From positions 237,517 through 301,516 of the forward strand of contig CAZDQF010000005.1 in the NCBI GenBank assembly GCA_964507445.1: a stretch of DNA of 64,000 nucleotides, read 5' to 3'. Both the position numbers and the translations under genes were made by a program. Shown one piece after another: positions 32,807 through 41,632 of the stretch. The notes under the pieces are model-generated. The model was not told where the DNA came from and made no database searches. It was given only the letters and a program-made list of their open reading frames with translations. Each line of letters opens with the position of its first letter. Within the stretch, counting starts at the first letter, position 1. This DNA comes from GCA-2683135 sp964507445. GTDB taxonomy: Bacteria; Planctomycetota; GCA-002687715.

Positions 32807-33870
32807 GGTCCGTCGTGTTGGACAAGATCGCCTCCGTGACCAGCAACTGCCAGCTGCAGCGAGAGGTCAAGCTCAGTTCCGAGTTCCCCTGCGTGGAGGG
32901 GGACGTCCTCGCCGTGCGCGTGCTCACGCGCAAGTCGACGTACAACCAGCTCGAGCTCACCACCGGGCGGTTCTCACAGCTGAAGCCCGGCGACGTGGTG
33001 GCCGGGTCCCTCGGCCATCGTCGAGCGCTGCTGGGTTACGCGGGGCACATCCCCGAGACCCTGGGGCGGGGAGATGTCATCAACCTCCTCAACGTCGGCG
33101 GCGCCCTCGGGGTCTGCACCTCCAGCAACCCGGACATCGGTCCGCCGTTTGATTGTGAGGTACTGGGCCAGGTCCTGCACTTCCCGTATCTCGGCGAGCG
33201 CATCGGCGTGCCCGCCAACATCACCCAGGGCGCGCGGACCCTGGAAGACCGCCTCGACACCGGCGGGGTCCCCGTGGTCGCGGTGGTGGGCACCTGCATG
33301 AACTCCGGGAAGACCTATGCGTGCTCCAGTCTCATCCAGGAGCTCGCCAGGGCTCGCCTCCGCGTGTCCGCGGCCAAGGCGACGGGGGTGAGTCTCCGTC
33401 GCGACGTGCACACCATGGCCGATGCCGGCGCCACGGCGACCATGATCTTCACGGATCTCGGCGTCGTCACCACCCAGCGCTCCAACGCGCCGGCGCTGAC
33501 CAGGAGCATGTTGACCGCCCTGGCCGCCGATCGTCCGGACGTCATCGTGCTCGAGCTCGGTGACGGACTCATGGGGGACTACGGAGTGGACGCGATCCTG
33601 GAATCCGGGGACATCCGCGATGCCTTCACTGCGGTGGTGCTGGCGGCCAACGACCCGGTGGGCGCGTGGGGCGGGCACACCCAGCTGCGGGACACGTTCG
33701 GCATCGAGACCACGGTGATCACGGGACCGGCCACGGACAACGTGGCCGGTACGGATCTCATCCGCGACCGGATGGGGGTGCCGGCGCTCAACGCCAGGAA
33801 GGAACCAGCGGAGCTGGCGCGCCTGGTGTCCGAGTCCCTGCGGCGAGAGGAAGGAGCGGCCGATGGTTGA
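32803..33870 (+). CDS. P-loop NTPase-like protein (DUF1611-related) embedded in the arginine operon
   Basis: 355 residues, no signal peptide. Residues 1-~155 form a strand-rich domain with GRFSQLKPGDVVAGSLG and NLLNVGGALGVCTSSNP. Residues ~156-345 form a nucleotide-binding domain with Walker A GTCMNSGKT (163-171), a Walker-B-like DVIVLELGDGLMGD (246-259) and a VLAANDP turn. The GTxMNSGKT form recalls DUF1611/MobB-like P-loop proteins. Its start overlaps the argG stop and its end overlaps argC by 8 bases, so it is firmly part of the operon. No arginine-pathway step needs such an enzyme; candidate roles are ATP-dependent regulation, ligase-type chemistry or acyl-group supply. Function unknown. 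Confidence 0.85.
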   Translation: MRSVVLDKIASVTSNCQLQREVKLSSEFPCVEGDVLAVRVLTRKSTYNQLELTTGRFSQLKPGDVVAGSLGHRRALLGYAGHIPETLGRGDVINLLNVGGALGVCTSSNPDIGPPFDCEVLGQVLHFPYLGERIGVPANITQGARTLEDRLDTGGVPVVAVVGTCMNSGKTYACSSLIQELARARLRVSAAKATGVSLRRDVHTMADAGATATMIFTDLGVVTTQRSNAPALTRSMLTALAADRPDVIVLELGDGLMGDYGVDAILESGDIRDAFTAVVLAANDPVGAWGGHTQLRDTFGIETTVITGPATDNVAGTDLIRDRMGVPALNARKEPAELARLVSESLRREEGAADG

Positions 33871-34921
33871 GGTCCCCACGCTGATCCTCGGCAGCGCCGG
33901 CTATGTCGGGGGAGAGGTGCTCAGGTTGTTGTCCGGGCACCCGGTCCTCAGGTTGCGGGGAGCCGTTTCCCGATCCAAGGCGGGGCAGCCCGTGGCGCAG
34001 ACGTTCCCTCACCTCGGCGGCGTCTGGCCGACGGAGACCTTCGTCACTCTCGAGGCGGCCATGAGCGTCCTCGAAGCGGGCGGACCGTGCGCCGCGTTCT
34101 CCTGTCTGCCCCATGGTCAGGCGGCGGGGGTCCTCGGTGAGCTCCTGGCGGCGGCGGCGGAGTCCGGCGCCGAACTGAAGGTGGTGGATCTGTCGGCGGA
34201 CTTCCGTCTGCCGGACCCGGCTGCCTGGAGCGCCGTCTACGGCGGCGACCACGGGGCGCCGGATCTGTTCTCCGCCTTCACCTGTGGTCTGCCGGAGTTG
34301 AGCCCTGACGCTCCTACGGGGCACGTGGCCCACCCCGGGTGCTTCACCACCGCCGTGACCCTGGCCTGCGCGCCCTTGATGGGCAGGGGGCTGACGGATC
34401 AGCCGCTGCGGGTGAGCGCGGTCACCGGGAGCACCGGGAGCGGCGCCAGGCCGTCAGAGAACACCCACCACCCCTGGCGGAACGGCAACCTGAAGGCCTA
34501 CGGCGCCCTTCATCACCGCCACGCTCCCGAGATGGAGATGCTGCTGGGCCGACTCGCTGATCGCTCCCCCGAGGTCCGGTTCGTGCCTCACTCAGGCCCC
34601 TTCGCCCGCGGCATCCACGCCACGGTTCACGTGGACCTGTCGAGAGCCATGACCACGGAGGACCTGACGGAGGAGTTCCGGCGCTTCTACGAGGCGGCGC
34701 CCTTCGTCGACGTGTCCGCCTCGCCCCCGACCCTGAAGGACGTCGTGGGGACCAACCGTTGTCGCATCGGCGTCGTCAGCGCCGGTTCCTCCGCCGTGGT
34801 CATGTCCGTCATCGACAACATGGTGAAGGGAGCGGCGGGAGGCGCCGTGCAATGGATGAACCGGTTGCTCGGGCTGGAAGAGACCGCTGGGCTGACGATC
34901 CCCGGGATCGGGTGGAGTTGA
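33863..34921 (+). CDS. argC: N-acyl-gamma-glutamyl-phosphate reductase
   Basis: 352 residues. NADPH-binding LGSAGYVGGEVLRLL at the N-terminus and catalytic Cys160 in HPGCFTTAV. The substrate-site segment SGARPSENTHHPWRNGN and C-terminal VGTNRCRIG are present. It reduces N-acylglutamyl phosphate to the semialdehyde. Which acyl group is used depends on the pathway variant (see the transcarbamylase). Confidence 0.94.
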   Translation: MVEVPTLILGSAGYVGGEVLRLLSGHPVLRLRGAVSRSKAGQPVAQTFPHLGGVWPTETFVTLEAAMSVLEAGGPCAAFSCLPHGQAAGVLGELLAAAAESGAELKVVDLSADFRLPDPAAWSAVYGGDHGAPDLFSAFTCGLPELSPDAPTGHVAHPGCFTTAVTLACAPLMGRGLTDQPLRVSAVTGSTGSGARPSENTHHPWRNGNLKAYGALHHRHAPEMEMLLGRLADRSPEVRFVPHSGPFARGIHATVHVDLSRAMTTEDLTEEFRRFYEAAPFVDVSASPPTLKDVVGTNRCRIGVVSAGSSAVVMSVIDNMVKGAAGGAVQWMNRLLGLEETAGLTIPGIGWS

Positions 34922-34924
34922 TCC

Positions 34925-36106
34925 ATGGGCGAGGGAGCGGAGTTCCAGGTCTACAAGCGCCTCGACATGGAGGTGGTGTCGGGAGATGGTGCGCGGGTCA
35001 CCACCGCCGATGGACGTCAGTTCATCGACTTCTACGGCGGGCACGCGGTGGCGTCCCTCGGCTATGGCGATCGGGGCCTCATCGATGCCCTCACCCGTCA
35101 GGCGGAGCACATCCAGTTTCAGACCAACGCCGTGGAGATGGAGGTGCGCCGCGCGGCGCACCGGGAGCTGGCGGCGGCCGCCCCCGCGGGCCTCGACCGC
35201 GTGTTCATGGTCAACTCCGGGGCGGAGGCCAATGAGAACGCGCTCCGGTTGGCGTTCCGCGCCACCGGTAGACGTCGCGTGGTCGCGGTGGAGAGGGGCT
35301 TCCACGGACGGACCGCGGCGGCGGGGGCCTGCACTCACGGGAACGAGAGCTGGTACGGGTTTCCCCAGCCCCCGTTCGACGTGACGTGGGTGCGTCGGGA
35401 TGATGTGGAGGCCATGACGGCGGCGGTGGACGCCGACGTCGCCGCCGTCATCCTGGAGCCCGTGCAGGGGATCGCCGGGGCCCGGCCCTTGAGCGAGGCG
35501 TTCATCCAGGCGGCGAGGCAGGCTACGGCAGCCGCCGGCGCCCTGCTCATCGCCGACGAGGTGCAGTGTGGCATGGGTCGTTGCGGGACCATGTTCGCCA
35601 TCGAGCACAGCGCCGTGACGCCGGACATCATCACCACCGCCAAGGGCCTGGGGGGCGGGTTCCCCGTGGGCGCGGTGATCGCCTCCGCCGAGCTCGCGGA
35701 CGCGCTGGGACCGGGGTCCCTCGGCACCACCTTCGGCGGCGGGCCCATGGCCTGCGCCATGGTGCGTGAGGTGGTGGCCCGCATGAGCAGCCCGGGGTTC
35801 CTCGACCACGTGCGCGAGCTCGGGGAGGCGGTGACCAGCAGGTGTGTTCGCGGACCCGTGAAGTCGATCCAGGGTCGTGGGTTGCTCCTGGGGTTGGTCT
35901 GCGACCGACCCGCGTCCGCTGTCCTGGCCGGTCTGCGCGAGCGGGGGATCCTGGCGGGAGGCGCCAGCGACCCGGCCGTGGTGCGCCTGATGCCGCCCCT
36001 GACCATCTCCATGGCGGAGGTGGACACGCTGTCCGAGTGTCTGGCGGACATGGGGCCGGCGGAGCAGCCTGAGGACGGACCATCCACACGGGAGGCGAGA
36101 TCATGA
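34925..36106 (+). CDS. argD: N-acyl-ornithine aminotransferase
   Basis: 393 residues, class III PLP aminotransferase. The PLP lysine is Lys240 in TTAKGLGGGFPVG. The SGAEANENALR phosphate loop and ADEVQCGMGR motif fit ArgD. It converts N-acylglutamate semialdehyde to N-acyl-ornithine. It starts three bases after argC and overlaps the transcarbamylase start as ATGA. Confidence 0.92.
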   Translation: MGEGAEFQVYKRLDMEVVSGDGARVTTADGRQFIDFYGGHAVASLGYGDRGLIDALTRQAEHIQFQTNAVEMEVRRAAHRELAAAAPAGLDRVFMVNSGAEANENALRLAFRATGRRRVVAVERGFHGRTAAAGACTHGNESWYGFPQPPFDVTWVRRDDVEAMTAAVDADVAAVILEPVQGIAGARPLSEAFIQAARQATAAAGALLIADEVQCGMGRCGTMFAIEHSAVTPDIITTAKGLGGGFPVGAVIASAELADALGPGSLGTTFGGGPMACAMVREVVARMSSPGFLDHVRELGEAVTSRCVRGPVKSIQGRGLLLGLVCDRPASAVLAGLRERGILAGGASDPAVVRLMPPLTISMAEVDTLSECLADMGPAEQPEDGPSTREARS

Positions 36107-37110
36107 ACCGGTTCCTTGACCTGGAGCTGCTGGACGACGAGTCCATCAAGGGGCTGTTGCGTGTGGCGGCGGACCTGGAGGAGCATCCGGTTCGTGACAC
36201 CTTGAGAGGCAAGGTGCTCGGGTTGGTCTTCATGAACCCGTCCGTGCGAACCCTGGCGTCGTTTCAGGCGGGCATGGCCCAGCTCGGCGGAGACAGCTTC
36301 GTCATCACGCCCGGGCAGGGAAGCTGGGGGTTCGAGACCACGGAGGGCGTGGTCATGGACGGAGACAAGGCGGAGCACGTCAAGGAGGCGATCCCGGTGC
36401 TGGCGCAATACGCCGACGCCCTCGGCCTCCGCTGCTTCGCTGGTGGCACGGACCTGAAAGCGGACCTGGAAGAGCCCATCCTGTCCGCCGTGGGTGCGGC
36501 GGCCCAGGTGCCCCTGGTGAACCTGGAGTCGGCCGCGAACCACCCGTGCCAGGCCCTCGCGGACTGGAAGACCCTGGACGACCTGGGCGTCCCTCCGGGG
36601 GGCAAGTTCGTCCTGTCCTGGGCGTGGCACCCCCGCGGGTTGCCGCTGGCGGTCCCCGCGGCGGCGGTGACCATGGCGGCGCGGCGCGGAATGGACGTGA
36701 CCGTGTTGCGGCCGGAGGGCTTCGACCTGCCCCCGCAGATCATGGAGACGGCGGCGCAGGCGGCGGCGTTCTCCGGTGGTCGTGTGCAGGAGACGGATGA
36801 CAGGGCCGCGGCCATGGAGGGCGCCCACGTCCTCTACGCCAAGTCATGGCAGGCGCCCGCCGCTTACGGCGATCCGGAGGCGGAGGCCGCGCTGCGGAGC
36901 CCGCTCCGCGACTGGTGCGTGGCCGAGGAGTGGTTCTCCACCGCGCGTCCGGACGCCTCGTTCATGCACTGCCTGCCCGTTCGGCGCAACGTGGTGGTCC
37001 AGGACGCGGTCCTGGATGGCTCTCGTAGCGCCGTGGTCCGGCAGGCAGGCAATCGATTGCACGTGCAGAAGGCCGTCTTGCTGGCCATGCTCGAAGGGAA
37101 GAACCAATGA
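36103..37110 (+). CDS. argF': N-acyl-ornithine transcarbamylase, predicted N-succinyl-ornithine type
   Basis: 335 residues. Carbamoyl-phosphate motif SVRT (47-50), NHPCQALAD and CLPVRRNV are transcarbamylase marks. WAWHPRGLPLAVP, YAKSW and NRLHVQKAV are found in the N-acyl-ornithine branch, not in ordinary ornithine transcarbamylase. The position that sets acyl preference (Glu92 in Xanthomonas acetyl-, Pro90 in Bacteroides succinyl-ornithine enzyme, from memory) is Ala90 in MDGDKAEH. The position of Xanthomonas Lys302 is Val298. Both point to succinyl-ornithine. It yields N-succinyl-citrulline. ATGA overlaps at both ends. Confidence 0.88.
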   Translation: MNRFLDLELLDDESIKGLLRVAADLEEHPVRDTLRGKVLGLVFMNPSVRTLASFQAGMAQLGGDSFVITPGQGSWGFETTEGVVMDGDKAEHVKEAIPVLAQYADALGLRCFAGGTDLKADLEEPILSAVGAAAQVPLVNLESAANHPCQALADWKTLDDLGVPPGGKFVLSWAWHPRGLPLAVPAAAVTMAARRGMDVTVLRPEGFDLPPQIMETAAQAAAFSGGRVQETDDRAAAMEGAHVLYAKSWQAPAAYGDPEAEAALRSPLRDWCVAEEWFSTARPDASFMHCLPVRRNVVVQDAVLDGSRSAVVRQAGNRLHVQKAVLLAMLEGKNQ

Positions 37111-38072
37111 CCAATGCCCATGATCGCAACGTCGCCGTGGCGGCCCTCCGCGCGGCGGTCCCCTACCTGAGGCTCTATCAGGACAGCACCTTCGTCATCA
37201 AGGCGGGGGGGCAGGCGTTCGCCGATGGCGGGACCACCCGCGCCATCATGGAGCAGGTGGGCCTCCTCCATCAGCTGGGCATGCGCGTCGTCCTCGTACA
37301 CGGCGGAGGCGGTCAGGCCACGGACCTGGCGGGACGGCTCGGCCTGGAGACCCGCATGGTGCAGGGGCGTCGCGTCACCGACGACGCGACCCGTGACGTG
37401 GCCACCATGACCCTCAACGGCAGCGTCAACACCGCCATCGTCGCGTCCTGTCGGGAGCTCGGTGTCCCCGCCCTGGGCCTCTCCGGGGTGGACGCGGGCC
37501 TGGTGCGCGCTCGCAAGCGACCTCCCAGGCAGGTGGAGGGAGAAGGGGAGGTGGACTACGGATACGTGGGGGACATCCTGTCGGTGAAGGTGGGCGTCCT
37601 GGAGCGGATCCTGGACGACCGCTTCGTCCCCGTGGTGAGCCCCATCTCTGCGGACGACTCGGGGGAGATCCTCAACATCAACGCGGACGTGGTGGCGGCC
37701 CGCATCGCCAAGGAGATGAAGGCGACGAAGCTCATCCTCCTCACCGGGGCGCCGGGGATCCTGGAAGACCAGAACGACCCGGGGAGCCTGATCTCCTACG
37801 CGGACGTCAATGGTCTCAACGCCATGCACGAGAGAGGGGTCGTCACGGACGGGATGCTGCCCAAGATCGACGCCATCAAGGACGCCCTCTACGGCGGCGT
37901 GAGCCGCGTGCATGTGATCTCCTACACGACCACGGACTCGCTCCTTCTGGAGGTCTTCACCAACGAGGGCTGCGGGACCCTGGTGGTTCTCGACACCAAG
38001 GAGCTTCGCCCCGAGGAGCAGCAACCCAGCCGGGTGCAGCAGCTCCTGGACAGCGAATCCGACGCGTCATGA
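37107..38072 (+). CDS. argB: N-acylglutamate kinase
   Basis: 321 residues, amino-acid kinase fold. The IKAGGQ lysine-glycine motif (K-x-G-G), LVHGGGGQ, LNGSVNT, LSGVDAG, NINADVVAA and the DGMLPKIDA segment are typical of ArgB. It phosphorylates N-acylglutamate. The ~25-residue C-terminal tail after the kinase core is unusual but short. No GNAT acyltransferase domain is fused to it. Confidence 0.92.
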   Translation: MTNAHDRNVAVAALRAAVPYLRLYQDSTFVIKAGGQAFADGGTTRAIMEQVGLLHQLGMRVVLVHGGGGQATDLAGRLGLETRMVQGRRVTDDATRDVATMTLNGSVNTAIVASCRELGVPALGLSGVDAGLVRARKRPPRQVEGEGEVDYGYVGDILSVKVGVLERILDDRFVPVVSPISADDSGEILNINADVVAARIAKEMKATKLILLTGAPGILEDQNDPGSLISYADVNGLNAMHERGVVTDGMLPKIDAIKDALYGGVSRVHVISYTTTDSLLLEVFTNEGCGTLVVLDTKELRPEEQQPSRVQQLLDSESDAS

Positions 38073-39145
38073 CCGCTCACGAACAGCTCCTGGATTTCCA
38101 CCGGATGTTGGTGAGCACGCCGTCCGTGTCCCACGAGGAGACGGCGTTGGCGGATCAGGTGCAGGCGTGGCTCGAGCAGCGCGGCGCCGCGGTGGAGCGG
38201 GTGGGGGACAACCTCATCGCTCGCGCCGGGTCCGGACCCCGGTGCGTGCTCTGCTCCCACCTGGACACGGTCCCTCCCACGGAGGCCTGGACCCGCGGGC
38301 CCTTCGACGTGGTGCGGGAAGGGGAGCGGATCTACGGCCTCGGGAGCAACGACGCCAAGGCGTCCGTGGCGGCCATGACCTTCGCGTTCCTCGATGTCCT
38401 CGAACGGGGTGGCCCGTGCGAGGTGGCGCTGCTCCTGGTGCCGGAAGAGGAGACGGGAGGAGACGGGGCGGAGGTCTCGTGGCCGCACCTGAAGAGTCAT
38501 GGCTTCGAGGACGCGAGCGTCGTGGTGGGAGAACCCACCAATCTGGACGTGGCCACGGCTCAGAAGGGGCTGCTGATCCTGGAGTTGTCCGCCGAAGGGG
38601 ATACGTGCCACTCCGCCAACGCGGCGGCGGTCGGCGCTCGCAACGCGGTGCGCGCGTTGGCGAGGGACATCGTGGCCCTGGACGACGTGGATCTCGGTCC
38701 GGCTCACCCGACCCTCGGCGCCACCACCCTGGAGCCGACGGTGACCCGAGCGGGAGACCGACGCAACGTGGTCCCCGGTCGAGCCACCTCCTGGCTGGAC
38801 CTGCGGACCGTGCCCGGGGTGGATCACCAGGACCTGGTGGCCGCGGTCCGGAGTCGGGTGGAGGGTGAGGTGCGGGTGCATTCGGACCGGCTGCTGCCGT
38901 CCCAGTGTCCTGACGGCGCGCTCATCGTGGAGGCAGCCCGGCAGGCGCGTCCCGAGTCCCGGGTCTACGGTTCTCGGACCATGTCTGACATGGTGTGGTT
39001 CGCCGATGTCCCCGTCATCAAGTGTGGCCCCGGGCAGACGGAGCGATCGCACACCGCCGACGAGTACGTGCTGGCCTCCGAGGTGGTGGAGGGCTACGAG
39101 TTCTATGCCGGGTTGATCCGGCGCTTCGCGGAGCTGTCCTCATGA
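38069..39145 (+). CDS. argE: M20-family N-acyl-citrulline/ornithine deacylase
   Basis: 358 residues of the ArgE/DapE family. Zinc ligands are His64-x-Asp66 in SHLDT, Asp95 in SNDAK, and the Glu126-Glu127 pair in VPEEETGG. With an N-acyl-ornithine transcarbamylase upstream, the likely substrate is N-succinyl- (or N-acetyl-) citrulline, freed to citrulline for ArgG. Overlaps argB and argH as ATGA. Confidence 0.88.
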   Translation: MTAHEQLLDFHRMLVSTPSVSHEETALADQVQAWLEQRGAAVERVGDNLIARAGSGPRCVLCSHLDTVPPTEAWTRGPFDVVREGERIYGLGSNDAKASVAAMTFAFLDVLERGGPCEVALLLVPEEETGGDGAEVSWPHLKSHGFEDASVVVGEPTNLDVATAQKGLLILELSAEGDTCHSANAAAVGARNAVRALARDIVALDDVDLGPAHPTLGATTLEPTVTRAGDRRNVVPGRATSWLDLRTVPGVDHQDLVAAVRSRVEGEVRVHSDRLLPSQCPDGALIVEAARQARPESRVYGSRTMSDMVWFADVPVIKCGPGQTERSHTADEYVLASEVVEGYEFYAGLIRRFAELSS

Positions 39146-40356
39146 GTCGACTGTGGGACAAGGGTGAGCCTGTGGACGACCTCGTCCTGCGTTACACCGT
39201 CGGTGACGATCACCTGCTGGATCAGCGGCTGGTCCCGTTCGACGTGGCGGGTTCGGTGGCCCACGCCGCCGGGCTCGTGGCGGCCGGACATCTCACGGAG
39301 TCCGAGCGGCGCCAGCTGGTCGCCGCCCTCGAAGAGCTGGCTTCCGAACACGCGGCGGGAGGCTGGGCCGTCGCCCGCGAGGAGGAGGACTGCCACACCG
39401 CGCTGGAGTCGCGGCTCGTGCAGCGCCTCGGAGACCTGGGGAAGAAGATCCACCTGGGGCGCTCTCGCAACGACCAGGTGCTGGCGGCGTTGAGGCTGTA
39501 CCTGCTCGACGCGCTCGGCGACCTGGGGGACCTGACCGGCGCGGTGGTCACGGCCCTGCGGGGACTGTCGGACACCCATGAAGGGGTGCCGTTGCCTGGG
39601 TACACCCACCAGCAGCGGGCCATGCCCAGCTCCGTCTCCCTGTGGGCCATGGGGTTCGCATCGGAGCTGGAGGACGACGGAGCAGGTCTGGAAGCGTGCG
39701 CCCGTCGCGTCCGCCGGAGCCCGCTCGGTTCCGCCGCAGGTTACGGGGTCCCGGACGCCCTGGGGATCGACCGCGGCGTCGCGGCGGCGGCCCTGGACAT
39801 GCCGGTTCAGGAGCCGGTGACCGCGGTGCAGTTATCCCGCGGCAAGGCGGAGGCGGGGGTCGCCTTCGAGTGCTCCCTGCTCATGCAGGACCTGGGACGA
39901 ATCGCCGCCGACCTGTGCCTCTTCGCGACCCAGGAGTACGGCTTCGTGACGTTGCCGCAGCGGTTCACCACCGGCAGCTCCATCATGCCGCAGAAGCGGA
40001 ACCCCGACGTCTTCGAGCTGGTGCGCGCCCGCTCCGCCGGGGCCCCGGCGGAGCTGCAGGCGATCCTGGCCCTGACGTCCAAGATGACCTCCGGCTATCA
40101 CCGCGACCTGCAGCTGCTGAAGGCTCCGCTGTTCCGTCTGGTGGACAGCACGGCGGACACCCTGAAGGTCATGGCCCACGCCCTGCCTCATGTGCGCTTT
40201 GACCAGGAGCGGACGACGGCGGCCATGGACTCCTCCTTGTTCGCCACGGAGCAGGCCTATCGCCTGGTGACGGAGGAGGGGCTGCCGTTCCGGGACGCGT
40301 ACCGGCGGGTGGCGGAGCAGCAGCAGGACCCACCGGTCAACGACGAAGGCCGCTGA
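39142..40356 (+). CDS. argH: Argininosuccinate lyase
   Basis: 404 residues of the fumarase/aspartase superfamily. Signature GSSIMPQKRNPD, catalytic THQQRA and LGRSRNDQV are present. It releases arginine and fumarate. Last gene of the operon; its 3' end overlaps the convergent hydrolase gene by 20 bases. Confidence 0.95.
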   Translation: MSRLWDKGEPVDDLVLRYTVGDDHLLDQRLVPFDVAGSVAHAAGLVAAGHLTESERRQLVAALEELASEHAAGGWAVAREEEDCHTALESRLVQRLGDLGKKIHLGRSRNDQVLAALRLYLLDALGDLGDLTGAVVTALRGLSDTHEGVPLPGYTHQQRAMPSSVSLWAMGFASELEDDGAGLEACARRVRRSPLGSAAGYGVPDALGIDRGVAAAALDMPVQEPVTAVQLSRGKAEAGVAFECSLLMQDLGRIAADLCLFATQEYGFVTLPQRFTTGSSIMPQKRNPDVFELVRARSAGAPAELQAILALTSKMTSGYHRDLQLLKAPLFRLVDSTADTLKVMAHALPHVRFDQERTTAAMDSSLFATEQAYRLVTEEGLPFRDAYRRVAEQQQDPPVNDEGR

Positions 40357-41608
40357 GCAGCTTCAGCACGTCGGCCATGAACCACCCGTGGGTACGGGCC
40401 TCGAGCTTGGTGAACGCTGCGCGCTTGTGTCCGAGTCGCTTGAGGGCGAGGATCGCCTGCTCGTTCTGCGGCCACCGCCGGTGCTGACCCCGCGGGTCGT
40501 CGGCGCCCACCAGGGCGCGTACGTCGACGCCGGCGCCGCGTGGCTTCACGGCTCCGCGGGCGAGACGTTCCTCGAAGTGGCCGGAGGTGGGTACGGCGGC
40601 CCACAGGTCCTGAGGTCGACGGAACACCCACCAGTAGCAGAGCATGGTGCCGACGGAGAACCCGGACACGGCGAAGGTCCGCTCCGTCTTGAACAGGCGC
40701 TGGGCTTCCGCCACCACCGCCTTCACCCCGGGCACGTCGTATTCCTCCAGGATGGCCGGATCCGCCACCGGGTCTCCGGGGTCGGGGATCCAGCCCGGCT
40801 CCAGGGTCTTGTGGTTTGACCTGATGAACGGGACGAGCACCACGAACGGGTGGTCCTCCATCATGTCCCGCAGGTCCAGGGCGGCCTTGAGGTAGTCCTG
40901 GTCCGGACCATGGAAGTAGACGAGGAGGGGCCACTTCTTGTCCTCGCTCCACCCCCGAGGCAGCAGGGCCCACGCTTCCATGGCGTGCTTGTCGCTGCTG
41001 ATGAGGACGCGGCTGCGTTTGCCCTGTGCGCGCACGGCGGGCAGGTAGCGGCCTTGCTTGAGGCCCTCCGGGTCGAGCCCGCGGACCCGGTCCATGATGC
41101 GACGGATCCGATCGGGCCGCTCATTCTTGACCGCCGCGGCGGCCAGCTTGCGCAGGATACGAGCGCGCTTCTTGCGGCCAGCAGGGTCAAGTTCATGAGC
41201 GGACCAGAGCCACCCTTCAGCCCGCTCCTCGTCCGTTTCCGGGACCTCCAACTGGGCCATCTGATCCAGCAGGCGGCACACGTTCTTGAGCACCGCTCCG
41301 CGCCGCTTGGTCACCGCGGGGTCTTCGGGCTCCACGTCACCCTCCAGCTTCTCCGCCCGGCTCTTCAAGGACTGCAGCCGGAGCCGGTCTTCTGGCTCGA
41401 GGGCGTCGGCTCGGGCGAGGGCATCGAGGGCGAGGGTGCGCGCACCCCTGGAGACGCACATACCCGCCAGGGAGAGCCACTCTCTCGCCACCTGCTGCTT
41501 GAGTCGAGCCTCTCGGTCCAAGGCTTGTTTTTCGGTCTTGTCCGTACCCTGGGCGAGCATGGGCGCCGCAAACAGGGAACAAACCACCAGGATCATCGGG
41601 GTGCGCAT
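40337..41608 (-). CDS. Secreted alpha/beta-hydrolase, esterase/PHB-depolymerase-like
   Basis: 423 residues. The signal peptide ends near residue 20. The first half (20-200) is helical and charged with no recognised domain. The C-terminal half is an alpha/beta-hydrolase with PLLVYFHG, the nucleophile elbow SGFSVGTML and a late THGW histidine. The likely site of action is the periplasm. Substrate unknown. Its 3' end overlaps argH, and its start is divergent from the exported methyltransferase. Confidence 0.8.
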   Translation of the reverse strand: MRTPMILVVCSLFAAPMLAQGTDKTEKQALDREARLKQQVAREWLSLAGMCVSRGARTLALDALARADALEPEDRLRLQSLKSRAEKLEGDVEPEDPAVTKRRGAVLKNVCRLLDQMAQLEVPETDEERAEGWLWSAHELDPAGRKKRARILRKLAAAAVKNERPDRIRRIMDRVRGLDPEGLKQGRYLPAVRAQGKRSRVLISSDKHAMEAWALLPRGWSEDKKWPLLVYFHGPDQDYLKAALDLRDMMEDHPFVVLVPFIRSNHKTLEPGWIPDPGDPVADPAILEEYDVPGVKAVVAEAQRLFKTERTFAVSGFSVGTMLCYWWVFRRPQDLWAAVPTSGHFEERLARGAVKPRGAGVDVRALVGADDPRGQHRRWPQNEQAILALKRLGHKRAAFTKLEARTHGWFMADVLKLLSGLRR

Positions 41609-41632
41609 GTGGAGAGTGTACGCTCTGTGACC

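Noticed and set aside
40850..41632. 5' extension of the exported methyltransferase frame
   Set aside because: It is antisense to the alpha/beta-hydrolase; the signal peptide begins at 41633.
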